Below, in pieces: positions 26,200 through 34,290 of a DNA stretch of 35,497 bases. Made by a program: the position numbers and the translations under genes. The DNA comes from Myxococcales bacterium (GTDB lineage Bacteria; Myxococcota; Myxococcia; Myxococcales; JAKAPL01), in assembly GCA_021783235.1 (NCBI GenBank), contig JAJXUD010000049.1, forward strand, positions 1-35,497, in the 5' to 3' direction. Numbering within the stretch: position 1 is the stretch's first letter; the number at the start of each line of letters is the position of its first letter. The notes below the pieces were generated by a model, which saw only the letters and a program-made list of their open reading frames with translations, was not told where the DNA came from and ran no database searches.

Positions 26200-27063
26200 A
26201 TGGAGACCGGGCAGCGCCGGCGAGAGCAGCGAGCGGCCGTCGGCGAGTTGACCTATCTCTACTGCCTCGTGCGCGGCCCGAAGCCCAAGATCGGCCGTCT
26301 TCCGCCGGGCCTGCCCGGCGCGTCGCCCGTTCGCCTCCTCGAGGTCGAGGCTCGGCCCTCCGCCGGGCCGGGGCTCTGGCTCGTCGTGTGCGGCGTTCCG
26401 CCGAGCCGCTACGACGGGCTCCGACTCGCTCGGGCCATGAAGGATCTGCGCTGGGTCTCGAGCTGCGCGGTCGCCCACGAGGAGCTGGTCGACCGGATCG
26501 GTCGGCTCGGCCCCACCCTGCCATTGAAGCGCTTCACGATCTTCCGGGACGACGCGCACGCCGTCGCCCACGCGCGCGGCGAGCGGGCACGCCTCGGGCG
26601 GCTCTTCGATCGGCTCGCCGGCCGCAAGGAGTTCGGACTCCGCGTCGAGCTCGACGAGGGGCGCGCTCGCGCTTCGCTGGTGCGGCGCATCGCGCGGGCG
26701 GGCGAGCCGGGACGCGGCGCCGCCGGGCTTCGCCAGCGGCAGCGCGAGTGGTCGGCCGCCCGGGAGCTCTCGGGCCGGGCGAGGGGCGTGGCCGCGAAGC
26801 TCTACGACACGCTCGCCGCCAAGGCCGAGCAGGCGCGCCGCCGGGGGGAGGTCGGGGGCGTCCCCGAAGCGCGGCTCCTCCTCGACGCGCTCTTCCTCGT
26901 GGCCGAGAAGCGGAGCGCCGGCTTCGCGAAGGCGGTGGACGGCGCGACCCGCCGACTCGCGGCCGACGGCCTCGACGTCTCGCTCACCGGCCCCGCGTCG
27001 CCCTACCACTTCATCGAGGACGAGGCTGCGCCGCGCGATCTCGATGGCCAAGCTCCCTCGTAG
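26200..27063 (+). CDS. Orphan GvpL/GvpF-family protein
   Basis: A 287-residue protein with the layout of GvpF/GvpL gas-vesicle proteins: an N-terminal beta segment LTYLYCLVRG, a middle segment RIGRLGPTLPLKRFTIFRDD with RKEFGLRVELD (about 144-154), a helical region (about 170-250), and the closing LDVSLTGPASPYHFIEDE typical of the family (LTGP.PPY.F). GvpF/L proteins are minor shell or assembly factors. No GvpA, GvpN or other gas-vesicle gene is visible in the window. It starts with ATG three bases after the response-regulator stop, so it appears co-transcribed with the two-component pair. The function without vesicles is unknown. Confidence 0.72.
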   Translation: METGQRRREQRAAVGELTYLYCLVRGPKPKIGRLPPGLPGASPVRLLEVEARPSAGPGLWLVVCGVPPSRYDGLRLARAMKDLRWVSSCAVAHEELVDRIGRLGPTLPLKRFTIFRDDAHAVAHARGERARLGRLFDRLAGRKEFGLRVELDEGRARASLVRRIARAGEPGRGAAGLRQRQREWSAARELSGRARGVAAKLYDTLAAKAEQARRRGEVGGVPEARLLLDALFLVAEKRSAGFAKAVDGATRRLAADGLDVSLTGPASPYHFIEDEAAPRDLDGQAPS

Positions 27064-27086
27064 ACGGCGAAGTCGCGGAGGGGACC

Positions 27087-28637
27087 ATGGCCGGCGGCGA
27101 CCTCGGGGCGTACGGGCGCAAGCGCCGCTTCGGCCGGACGCCCGAGCCGGCGCCGCTCCGGGAGGCGCCTGCTCGGACGGCCGCGGAGCGCCGCTTCGTC
27201 GTCCACAAGCACCACGCCCGGCGGCTCCACTACGACCTGCGACTCGAGTTCGACGGCGCGCTCGCCTCCTGGGCCGTCCCGAAGGGCCCCTCCTACGACC
27301 CCGCGGTGAAGCGGCTCGCGGTGCAGACCGAGGACCACCCGCTCGAGTACGCCTCTTTCGAGGGGAGGATCCCGGAGGGCGAGTACGGCGGAGGCGACTC
27401 GCTCGTCTGGGACCGCGGCAGCTGGAGCGCGGTGCCGCCCGAGGAGGCCGATCGGCAGCGCGAGCGCGGCCACCTCCTCGTCGAGCTGCACGGGGAGAAG
27501 CTCCACGGCCGCTGGCACCTCGTCCGGACCGGCCGCGGCGACGGTGGCCGGAGCTGGCTCCTCTTCAAGGCGAAGGACGAGGCCGCCGACCCCGCCTTCG
27601 ACGTCGTCGCGGAGCGGCCGGAGAGCGTCCTGACCGGCCGGCGGCTGACGCGGGGGCCGGAGCGGCGGGCGGTCCTGCGGGCGAGCCACCCGGCGCCGCG
27701 GCGGCTCCTCGAGCGCGTCTGGCCGCCGATGCTGGCGACGCTCGTGGAGCGCTTGCCGGGCGACGCCTCCCGCTGGCAGTACGAGCTCAAGCTGGACGGC
27801 TTCCGGGCGCTGGCCGGCCTCTCGGGAGGGCGCGTCGCGCTCTGGAGCCGCAACGGCCTCGACCTCGCCGAGCGCTTCCCCGGGATCGCGCGGGCGCTCG
27901 AGGGCGTGGTCGTCGGCGAGGCGGTCGTCGACGGCGAGATCGCGGCGATCGGCCGCGACGGCGCCCCTCGCTTCGAGCTCTTGCAGCGCGGCGAGGCGCC
28001 GCCCGTCTTCTTCGCCTTCGACCTCCTCTGGCTCGACGGGGAGGACCTTCGCCGCCGGCCACTCCGCGAGCGGCGCGAGCTGCTCGAGAGCCTCCTCGCG
28101 AATGCGCCCGAGGGGGTGAGGCTCTGCGAGATCGTCGGCGCCCCCGCGGAGCGGGCGCTCGAGATCGCGCGCGACGAAGGCCAGGAGGGGATCGTCGCGA
28201 AGGATCGGGCGTCGCCCTATGTGGGGACGCGATCGACCGCGTGGCAGAAGCGAAAGCTGGTGCGGTCGCAGGAGGCGGTCGTCGTCGGGATGACCCCGAG
28301 CGCGAGCGGTCGCGCCGAGATCGGGGCGCTCCTCGTCGCGGTGGCCGAGGAGGGCGGCTTCCGGTACGCGGGCAAGGTCGGCACGGGCTTCAGCGAGCAA
28401 GAGCGGCGAGCGCTCTGGGAGGGGCTCTTGCCGGCGGTGGTCGACTCGCCGACGGCGCGCGACGCGCCGCGGCTGCGGGGCGCGCGCTGGCTTCTGCCGG
28501 CGGCGGTCTGCGAGGTCCGCTTCGCCGAGTGGACGCGGGACGGCCGGATGCGCCACCCGAGCTTCCTCGGGCTGCGGCCGGACGAGGCGCCCGAGGAGTG
28601 CGTGCGCGAGCGGCCGGCGGCGGGGGAGGCTCGCTGA
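27087..28637 (+). CDS. ligD: LigD-type phosphoesterase-DNA ligase (no polymerase domain)
   Basis: 516 residues. An N-terminal 3'-phosphoesterase domain (about 35-165) shows KHHARRLHYDLRLE with His42, His48, Asp50 and Arg52, and EDHPLEYASFEG with His84 and Tyr88; these match the positions of the known Pseudomonas LigD catalytic residues. A C-terminal ATP-dependent ligase domain (about 205-500) has the nucleotidyl Lys235 in YELKLDGFR, VVDGEIAAI and GIVAKD. The primase-polymerase domain of full LigD is absent. No Ku gene is visible here. It may join breaks with another polymerase or act as a repair ligase. The start at 27087 follows GGAGGGG; a much longer upstream frame overlaps other genes and is rejected. 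Confidence 0.9.
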   Translation: MAGGDLGAYGRKRRFGRTPEPAPLREAPARTAAERRFVVHKHHARRLHYDLRLEFDGALASWAVPKGPSYDPAVKRLAVQTEDHPLEYASFEGRIPEGEYGGGDSLVWDRGSWSAVPPEEADRQRERGHLLVELHGEKLHGRWHLVRTGRGDGGRSWLLFKAKDEAADPAFDVVAERPESVLTGRRLTRGPERRAVLRASHPAPRRLLERVWPPMLATLVERLPGDASRWQYELKLDGFRALAGLSGGRVALWSRNGLDLAERFPGIARALEGVVVGEAVVDGEIAAIGRDGAPRFELLQRGEAPPVFFAFDLLWLDGEDLRRRPLRERRELLESLLANAPEGVRLCEIVGAPAERALEIARDEGQEGIVAKDRASPYVGTRSTAWQKRKLVRSQEAVVVGMTPSASGRAEIGALLVAVAEEGGFRYAGKVGTGFSEQERRALWEGLLPAVVDSPTARDAPRLRGARWLLPAAVCEVRFAEWTRDGRMRHPSFLGLRPDEAPEECVRERPAAGEAR

Positions 28638-28693
28638 GGTAGACCAGGCGTCCACCGGCGCCCGGCCCGCGAGCCTCTGGGGCCCTGATCTTC

Positions 28694-28710
28694 CGGCGGG
28701 ACTCCCGCCG
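28694..28710. terminator. Hairpin between ligD and mtnP
   Basis: CGGCGGG and CCCGCCG form a perfect seven-base stem with a three-base loop (ACT). It lies 57 bases after the ligD stop and just before the candidate mtnP promoter. There is no T tract, so termination is only suggested. Confidence 0.3.
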
Positions 28711-28714
28711 CCGC

Positions 28715-28743
28715 TTCCCGCCCGGCGCCGCCTCTGCTACCTT
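28715..28743 (+). promoter_or_regulatory. Candidate housekeeping promoter of mtnP
   Basis: TTCCCG and TACCTT with a 17-base spacer sit before mtnP, and CGGAGGA follows as a ribosome site. The boxes are only partial matches to TTGACA and TATAAT, so this is tentative. Confidence 0.3.
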
Positions 28744-28766
28744 CGCGCGCCTTCCCGGAGGATTGA

Positions 28767-29687
28767 ATGACCATCGCGCTCGGCGTCATCGGCGGCAGCG
28801 GGCTCTACGAAATCGAAGGACTCACGCGCGTCAAGAAGGTCTTGGTGAAGACGCCGTTCGGCGATCCGTCCGCCCCCTACACGCTCGGCCGGCTCGGCGA
28901 GGTCGAGCTCTGCTTCCTCCCCCGCCACGGCGTCGGCCACCGGCTGCTCCCCTCCGAGGTCAACTCGCGGGCGAACCTCTGGGGCTTCAAGAAGCTCGGC
29001 GTCGAGCGGCTCCTCTCGTTCTCGGCGGTGGGCAGCCTTCGCGAGGCCATCGAGCCCGGCGATCTCGTCATGCCGGACCAGATCTTCGATCGGACGGCGG
29101 GGCGCGAGCAGACCTTCTTCGGCGACGGCCTCGTCGCCCACGTGCCGCTCGCCGATCCGATGTGCCAGGAGCTGTCGGACATGGCCTACGCCGCCGCCAC
29201 GGCGCTCGGCGGCCGGGTCCACAAGGGCGGCACCTACCTCTGCATGGAGGGGCCGGCCTTCTCGACGCGGGCCGAGTCGCGCGTCCACCGGCTCTGGGGC
29301 ATGGACGTCGTCGGCATGACCGCCTTCCCGGAGGCGAAGCTCGCCCGGGAGGCGGAGATCTGCTACGCGACCGCGGCCCTCGTCACCGACTTCGACTGCT
29401 GGCACGCGGTCGAGGCCGACGTCTCGGTGCCCGCGGTGCTCGAGGTCCTGCGCCGAAACGTGGCGCTCGCGAAGTCGATGGTGCGCGAGATCGCGAAGAA
29501 GCTGCCGGCGCCACGGACGTGCGGCTGCGGCGAGGCGTTGCGCGACGCGCTGCTCACCGACCCGGCGCACGTGACGCCGGCGGCGCGGCGCCGCCTCGGC
29601 CTGCTCTTCGGCCGTCGCCTGCCAGCCGCGAAGGCGAAGCCCGTCGTGAAGAAGGCTCGCAAGGCCGCGCGCGCGGGGAGGAGGTAG
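28767..29687 (+). CDS. mtnP: S-methyl-5'-thioadenosine phosphorylase
   Basis: A 306-residue member of the MTAP/PNP family, which cleaves methylthioadenosine with phosphate to adenine and methylthioribose-1-phosphate. Visible blocks are LGVIGGSGLY (5-14), FLPRHGVGHRLLPSEVNSRA (50-69), CMEGPAFSTRAESR, VGMTAFPEAKLARE and LVTDFDCWH. The Met-Glu pair and the TDFDCWH region line the nucleoside site and favour MTA or adenosine. A purine nucleoside phosphorylase role (on inosine or guanosine) is less likely. The C-terminus has an unusual basic Ala/Lys/Arg tail (about 283-306). CGGAGGA lies before the ATG. It is followed closely by a PfkB kinase. Confidence 0.93.
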   Translation: MTIALGVIGGSGLYEIEGLTRVKKVLVKTPFGDPSAPYTLGRLGEVELCFLPRHGVGHRLLPSEVNSRANLWGFKKLGVERLLSFSAVGSLREAIEPGDLVMPDQIFDRTAGREQTFFGDGLVAHVPLADPMCQELSDMAYAAATALGGRVHKGGTYLCMEGPAFSTRAESRVHRLWGMDVVGMTAFPEAKLAREAEICYATAALVTDFDCWHAVEADVSVPAVLEVLRRNVALAKSMVREIAKKLPAPRTCGCGEALRDALLTDPAHVTPAARRRLGLLFGRRLPAAKAKPVVKKARKAARAGRR

Positions 29688-29690
29688 CCC

Positions 29691-30632
29691 GTGTCGATCC
29701 TCTGCGTGGGCTCGGTCGCGCTCGACTCGGTCCGCACCCCGTCGGGCGAGCGCGAGGAGGCGCTCGGTGGCTCGGCCACCTTCTTCTCCACCGCCGCCTC
29801 TTTCCTCGCGAAGGTGGACCTCGTCGCGGTGGTGGGCGAGGACTTCCCCGAGGAGCACGTCCGCTTCCTCGGATCGCGCGGGGTCGGGCTCTCGGGGCTC
29901 GAGCGGCGGCCCGGCCGGACGTTCCGTTGGCGCGGCCGCTACGACTGGGATCTGAACGAGGCGAAGACGCTCGCGACCGAGCTCAACGTCTTCGAGAGCT
30001 TCCACCCAAAGGTGCCGGAGCCGCTGCGGCGGCCCGAGATCCTCTTCCTCGGCAACATCGAGCCCGAGCTGCAGGCCGCGGTGCTCGAGCAGGTCGATCG
30101 GCCGAAGCTCGTCGCGGCCGACACCATGAACTTCTGGATCACCGGCCGGCGCGAGGCGCTCCTGCGCACCCTCGCGAAGGTCGACCTGCTCTTCGTCAAC
30201 GACTCGGAGGCGCGCCAGCTCGCGGGCGAGAGCAGCATCGTCAAGGCGGTCCAGGCCATCCAGCGGATGGGCCCGCGCATCGTCTGCGTGAAGCGCGGCG
30301 AGTACGGCGCGCTGCTCTTCCAGCCGCCCGCCGAGGAGGAGGACGGGGTCTTCGCCATCCCCGCGCTCCCCATGGAAGAGGTGCGCGACCCCACCGGCGC
30401 GGGCGACAGCTTCGCCGGGGGCTTCCTGGGCGCGCTCGCGGCCGGCGGACGGCAGGGGCCGGCCGAGCTGCGCCACGCCGCGGTGATGGGCAGCGTCCTC
30501 GCGAGCCTCGCCGTCGAGGACTTCAGCCTCGATCGCTTCCGCACGCTGCAGCCGCAGGAGATCGAGGCGCGCCGCCGTCGCTTCGAGCGGCTCACCTGGT
30601 TCGAGCCGAAGCTCTCTCGCCTGGCGGGTTGA
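29691..30632 (+). CDS. PfkB-family sugar/nucleoside kinase
   Basis: A 313-residue ribokinase-fold kinase. The C-terminal PfkB signature DPTGAGDSFAGGFLGAL (about 230-246) contains the catalytic Asp and the anion hole. The N-terminal ALGGSATFFSTAASFLA matches the GG substrate motif. The GTG start lies three bases after mtnP, so the two are co-transcribed. The substrate cannot be named; a nucleoside or pentose related to purine or methylthioadenosine salvage is inferred from the neighbour. The segment with NTMNFWITGRRE-like residues (DTMNFWITGRRE) is distinctive for this subfamily. Confidence 0.85.
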   Translation: MSILCVGSVALDSVRTPSGEREEALGGSATFFSTAASFLAKVDLVAVVGEDFPEEHVRFLGSRGVGLSGLERRPGRTFRWRGRYDWDLNEAKTLATELNVFESFHPKVPEPLRRPEILFLGNIEPELQAAVLEQVDRPKLVAADTMNFWITGRREALLRTLAKVDLLFVNDSEARQLAGESSIVKAVQAIQRMGPRIVCVKRGEYGALLFQPPAEEEDGVFAIPALPMEEVRDPTGAGDSFAGGFLGALAAGGRQGPAELRHAAVMGSVLASLAVEDFSLDRFRTLQPQEIEARRRRFERLTWFEPKLSRLAG

Positions 30633-30658
30633 CCGAGCGGCGGCTCGGCGGCTACAAT
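30629..30658 (+). promoter_or_regulatory. Sigma-70 type promoter before the PilZ gene
   Basis: TTGACC (30629-30634) and TACAAT (30653-30658) are separated by 18 bases. Each box differs from consensus at one position, one of the best sigma-70-like matches in the window. The -35 overlaps the stop codon of the PfkB gene. Transcription should start near 30665, about 65 bases before the PilZ start, and may continue into the metallophosphoesterase. Confidence 0.6.
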
Positions 30659-30730
30659 TCCAATCGAACACGGATCCGACCGGAACGGGGGGGCAGCTTC
30701 AAGGGCACCCGGTCCTGCGCGGAGCCGTTC

Positions 30731-31051
30731 GTGCGAGAGCGAAGGCGACACCCCAGAGCGGTGCTCCACGGCCGATGCTGGTGCGAGGCGAACGAGGTGG
30801 CCGTCTACGCCCAGGTCGGGAACGTGAGCGAAGGGGGGCTCTTCCTTCGCACGCCGGTCCCGTTCCCGCCCGGGACGGAGGCGCGCCTCCGCTTCGAGCT
30901 GCCGGAGCAGTCGGGCGCGCACGAGGTGGCGGCGGTGGTCGTCTGGGCGATGGCCGAGCAGGGCGTGGGGCTGCGCTTCGAAGCGCCGGGCGAGGCCGTG
31001 GTCAGTGGAATTCGCCGCTACGTCGGCGACGACGTGGAGGAGGAGGGCTGA
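30731..31051 (+). CDS. Single-domain PilZ protein, probable c-di-GMP receptor
   Basis: A 106-residue protein from GTG 30731. It has the two PilZ ligand motifs: RRRHPR at residues 4-9 (RxxxR type) and NVSEGGLFLR (D/NxSxxG type, about 32-41). These arginines and the loop bind cyclic di-GMP in the family. Myxobacteria have many such short proteins. It was chosen over a longer frame because the motif lies right at the start, as usual. It is followed by the metallophosphoesterase after three bases and preceded by its own promoter. The target is unknown. Confidence 0.82.
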   Translation: MRERRRHPRAVLHGRCWCEANEVAVYAQVGNVSEGGLFLRTPVPFPPGTEARLRFELPEQSGAHEVAAVVVWAMAEQGVGLRFEAPGEAVVSGIRRYVGDDVEEEG

Positions 31052-31054
31052 GAG

Positions 31055-31786
31055 ATGCGCTACGCGATCCTCTCGGACGTCCACAGCAACATCGAGGCGC
31101 TCGGCGCCACCTTGAAGGCGCTCGAGGGCGAGCGGGTCGACAGCTACGTCTGCCTGGGGGACGTGGTCGGCTACGGCGCCAGCCCGAACGAGTGCTGCGA
31201 CATCGTTCGCGAGCTCTGCGACGTCACGCTGCTCGGCAACCACGACGCCGCCGTGGCCGGCCGGATGGACTACTCGTTCTACTACGAGGCCGCCCGCCAC
31301 GCGCTCGACTGGTCGGCCTCGCGGGTCACCCAGGAGAACCTCGCCTGGCTCCGCTCGCTGCCGTTCTGCGCCCAGCACGGGGACCTCGGCCTCTCGCACG
31401 GCTCGCCCATCGACCCCGAGGCCTACGAGTACATCTTCGCCCTCGAGCAGGCGCAGGAGCTCGTGCCGTTCACCCAGGATCTGCCCGAGATCACCTTCAT
31501 CGGCCACTCGCACCTCTGCAAGGCGTTCGCGATCGGCCCTTCGGAGGTCGCCGACGTGGCGGCGCCCCAGTTCAACCTGAGGCGCGGCTACAAGTACATC
31601 GTCTCCGTGGGCAGCGTGGGGCAGCCGCGCGACTACGACCCGCGCTCCTGCTGCGTCGTCTACGACAGCGAGGCGCGCAGCGTCCGCTACGTTCGCGTCG
31701 AGTACGACGTCGAGGCCTCGGCGCAGAAGATCTTCGACGCCGACCTCGCGCTCAACTTCGGAAAGCGGCTGTTCCTGGGCGTCTAG
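31055..31786 (+). CDS. Calcineurin-type metallophosphoesterase
   Basis: A 243-residue dinuclear metal phosphoesterase. All metal-binding motifs are visible: SDVHSN (Asp8, His10), GDVVGYG (Asp36), GNHD (Asn62, His63), LSHGS (His115) and GHSH (His151, His153). The order and size match the YfcE/protein-phosphatase-like family. Possible substrates are phosphodiesters, nucleotides or phosphoproteins; it cannot be narrowed. It follows the PilZ gene by three bases, so the two may act on a common pathway. Its TAG lies nine bases before the convergent TAG of the next gene. Confidence 0.92.
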   Translation: MRYAILSDVHSNIEALGATLKALEGERVDSYVCLGDVVGYGASPNECCDIVRELCDVTLLGNHDAAVAGRMDYSFYYEAARHALDWSASRVTQENLAWLRSLPFCAQHGDLGLSHGSPIDPEAYEYIFALEQAQELVPFTQDLPEITFIGHSHLCKAFAIGPSEVADVAAPQFNLRRGYKYIVSVGSVGQPRDYDPRSCCVVYDSEARSVRYVRVEYDVEASAQKIFDADLALNFGKRLFLGV

Positions 31787-31795
31787 CTGGCTGGC

Positions 31796-34039
31796 CTAGA
31801 CGATCGAGAGGAACGTCCCGAGGGAGAAGGCCACCACCGGTCCCTCTTCCTCGGCGCAGTAGATCGACAGCTCGTCGTCGAGCGCGATCCAGTCGGGGAC
31901 CAGGTGGCGCTCGCCGGCCGTCCCGAGCAGCCGCCCAGACGTCAGATCCAGTATCGCGAGGCCGCGCTCGGCGGGCAGCAGCGCGACGCCGCGCCGGGCG
32001 AGGGGGAGCGGGCCGAACGGCACCTCCTCCTCGAAGGCGCGCCGCCAGCGGGGCCGGCCGTCCTCGCCGAGGAGCGCCGTCTCGCGGCTGCCCCGGACGA
32101 GCAGCCCCTCGGGACAGCGAACGAGCTGCGGGACGCCGGGGCCGAGCGAGGCTCCCTCCCCGGGGAAGCGCCAGGCGAGCTGCCCTTCGGGGGTGAAGCC
32201 GACGACGACGCCTTCGCCCGCGGCGCTGCCGGCGAGCGCGAGGCCCGGGCCGGCGGCGACGATTCCACCCGTTCGCCCGAGGGCGGGCTGCTCGAGCGGC
32301 GCGAGCCGCCCGGTCCGAAGGTCGACGCAGGCGAGCAGCGCTCCCTCCGGCCGCTGCGTCGGCAGGAAGGCCCGCCCGCCGAGGAGCAGCGGCGGCCCGA
32401 GCGGCCGCGCGTTGGTCCTCGCGCGAAAGAGCAGCCGTCCGGCGCGGGGGTCGATGCCATAGAGCCGGCCGTCCGAGGTCGCCGCGACGAGCTCGGGGCC
32501 CGAGATCGAGAGCTTGAGGGAGCTGCAGCCGGGCGGGGAGAAGCGCCAGAGGGCATCGCCCTGGCGGAGCGAGAGCGCGACGATCTCGCCCTCGGAGGCG
32601 GCCACGGCCACTTCGCCGTGGACGCAGCTCGAGTCGATCTCGGCGCCGCGTCCCCAGGGGGAGCTCTGCCAGCGGACGCGACCGCGAACGTCGAGCCGGG
32701 CGAGGCCGCCGGCGGCGGTGGCGACGAAGCCGCCGTCCGGCAGCGGCTCGAAGGGCCGGATGCCCGGCGGGCTTCGCCAGCGCAGCGCGCCGCTTCCCGG
32801 CGAGAGCGCGACGGCGCCGCGCTCGGTCGAGGCGACGAGCAGCTTCGAGCCGAGGCAGAGGCCGGTGATCCCGCGGACGTCCACCGACCAGATTCGGCGG
32901 AAGGCGACGCGGCGCAGCCGGCCGGGCGCCGGGGCGATGGGGGGGGCGGCTTCGGCCGAAGGCGGGGCCGTCCCGCTGGCCGGGGGGCGCGAGGGCCGCC
33001 GCGCGGACGGCGGGGAGAGCTCGGCGATCTCGGCCCGGCCGCCCTCGGCGCTCCGCGAGAGGTCGGAGAGGTAGCCGTTCTTCCGCTGCCGCGGGTTCTC
33101 GAGCGCGACGGCCTCGGCGAAGGCGGAGGTCGCGCGCAAGAGCGAGGAGGCGAGCGGAAGAGGGGCGCACTCGAGCTCGTTTCCTTCGCGAAATCGACCC
33201 GTTCCGCGCTCGAGATCGAGATCGAGCTCGGCGTCGCCGAGCGTCAGCCGGTGGCGCGGCTCGGCGTCCCGAACGGCGCGGACGAGCCCGAGCGCGCTCT
33301 CCGAGAGCTCCCGCAGGGCGAGGAACGGGTGCCCCTCCCAGCGCAGGAGCGGAGCCCGGGCCGCGAGCCGCAGGGTGACGACGCCGGGCACGAGCAGGGA
33401 AGGGAGGTCGCGCGCGCCGCCCGAGAAGCTCCGGAGGAGCCCCTCGGCGTCCGAGAGCTCGAAGCGGCAGCTCGGCGCCTTCGTCCCGGAGCCGCCCCGA
33501 AGGCTCTGGCGCTGGAGCGCCGGCTGGCGCGAGGGGCGCTGGACGGCCTCGGACGCCTCGCCCAGCCGGGCCACCGCCGTGGAGAGCTGCCGGACCGCCT
33601 GGCTCCGGGAGAGGGCTGGGTTGATGGCGCGCAGCTCCCGGAGGAGCGCGATGCCGCAGTCGAGCGTGGCGCGCCGAAAGGCCGCGAGGTCCACCTGGAC
33701 GCCCCGCATCAGCACGGCGGCGGGCCGGTCGAGCCGGACGAGGGAGAGGCCGATCCGGTCGTCGCGCCGGTCGAGGAGGAGCACGACCCCGTCGCCTCGG
33801 AAGGCGACGGAGTCGCGGCGAGCGCCCCCCGAGAGCCGCGCGACCGCGCGGGCGAGCTCGGCGGTGATGGCGACGACGCTCCCCTCCGCGAGGCCCGCCG
33901 CGAGGTCGACCCCGTCGACCTCGATCCCCACGGCGTCGACGAGCGCCTGGTCGAGCGCGAGCATCCCCCGGGGGCCTCGCAGCTCCGAGAGGAGCCTCGC
34001 GTCGAGCCGCCAGGCCCGCCCCGGCTGGATCCGAATCAT
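31796..34039 (-). CDS. PQQ-type beta-propeller repeat protein
   Basis: 747 residues. The N-terminal half (about 1-340) is not recognised by motif; it contains alpha/beta-looking segments and no signal peptide or membrane helix. A Pro/Ser/Ala-rich linker (about 335-375) separates it from a C-terminal propeller (about 380-747). The propeller has repeated units in the style DVRGRVRWQSSPW, SLRQGDALWRFSPP, DPRAGRLLFRAR, TPEGQLAWRFPGEG and GEDGRPRWRRAF, which are PQQ-enzyme/BamB-like blades with W at a fixed place. Absence of a signal suggests a cytosolic protein. The ATG has no Shine-Dalgarno; TAAACT lies six bases upstream on the same strand, fitting a leaderless mRNA. The function is unknown. 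Confidence 0.8.
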   Translation of the reverse strand: MIRIQPGRAWRLDARLLSELRGPRGMLALDQALVDAVGIEVDGVDLAAGLAEGSVVAITAELARAVARLSGGARRDSVAFRGDGVVLLLDRRDDRIGLSLVRLDRPAAVLMRGVQVDLAAFRRATLDCGIALLRELRAINPALSRSQAVRQLSTAVARLGEASEAVQRPSRQPALQRQSLRGGSGTKAPSCRFELSDAEGLLRSFSGGARDLPSLLVPGVVTLRLAARAPLLRWEGHPFLALRELSESALGLVRAVRDAEPRHRLTLGDAELDLDLERGTGRFREGNELECAPLPLASSLLRATSAFAEAVALENPRQRKNGYLSDLSRSAEGGRAEIAELSPPSARRPSRPPASGTAPPSAEAAPPIAPAPGRLRRVAFRRIWSVDVRGITGLCLGSKLLVASTERGAVALSPGSGALRWRSPPGIRPFEPLPDGGFVATAAGGLARLDVRGRVRWQSSPWGRGAEIDSSCVHGEVAVAASEGEIVALSLRQGDALWRFSPPGCSSLKLSISGPELVAATSDGRLYGIDPRAGRLLFRARTNARPLGPPLLLGGRAFLPTQRPEGALLACVDLRTGRLAPLEQPALGRTGGIVAAGPGLALAGSAAGEGVVVGFTPEGQLAWRFPGEGASLGPGVPQLVRCPEGLLVRGSRETALLGEDGRPRWRRAFEEEVPFGPLPLARRGVALLPAERGLAILDLTSGRLLGTAGERHLVPDWIALDDELSIYCAEEEGPVVAFSLGTFLSIV

Positions 34040-34129
34040 GGGGCCAGTTTAGAGGGCCCGCCGAAAAAGGCCAGAGGTCAGGGCAGCTTCGCGAGCCGGG
34101 AGGCCCGAATGGTTCGCGCCGCAGAGCCG

Positions 34130-34159
34130 TTGACGGCCCCTCGCCGGGAACGCTAAAAT
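34130..34159 (+). promoter_or_regulatory. Sigma-70 type promoter before the HARE-HTH gene
   Basis: TTGACG (34130-34135) and TAAAAT (34154-34159) with an 18-base spacer. Both boxes are near consensus and the AT run is unusual here. The start would be near 34166, giving a leader of about 125 bases that holds two strong hairpins before the ATG at 34291. Confidence 0.6.
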
Positions 34160-34167
34160 GCGCCCGC

Positions 34168-34261
34168 GCCCGAAGGTGGCTCCACCCAGTGGGGCATCGG
34201 GCCACGGCACGAGCGCCGACGGCACCCTCGCGTGGCACTTCGCCACGCTGCCGGGTCGGCG
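34168..34261 (+). ncRNA. Structured 5' leader (candidate cis-regulatory RNA)
   Basis: Hairpin A pairs GCCCGA (34168-34173) with TCGGGC (34197-34202) and holds further inner complementarity. Hairpin B is long: CGCCGAC (34214-34220) with GTCGGCG (34255-34261), then GGCA with TGCC, then GCGTGGC with GCCACGC around the loop ACTTC. That is 18 nested pairs with one internal loop and a small bulge. The structure starts almost at the predicted transcript start and ends about 30 bases before the ATG. It does not match any riboswitch consensus I know. It could be a regulatory leader, an attenuator or a small RNA. Confidence 0.45.
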
Positions 34262-34290
34262 GGCCAAACTCCGAATGAAACGGAACTTCA

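Noticed and set aside
31781-31801. Inverted repeat GTCTAG...CTAGAC as a bidirectional terminator
   Set aside because: It arises because both convergent genes end in Val-TAG; six-base arms without T tract are weak evidence.
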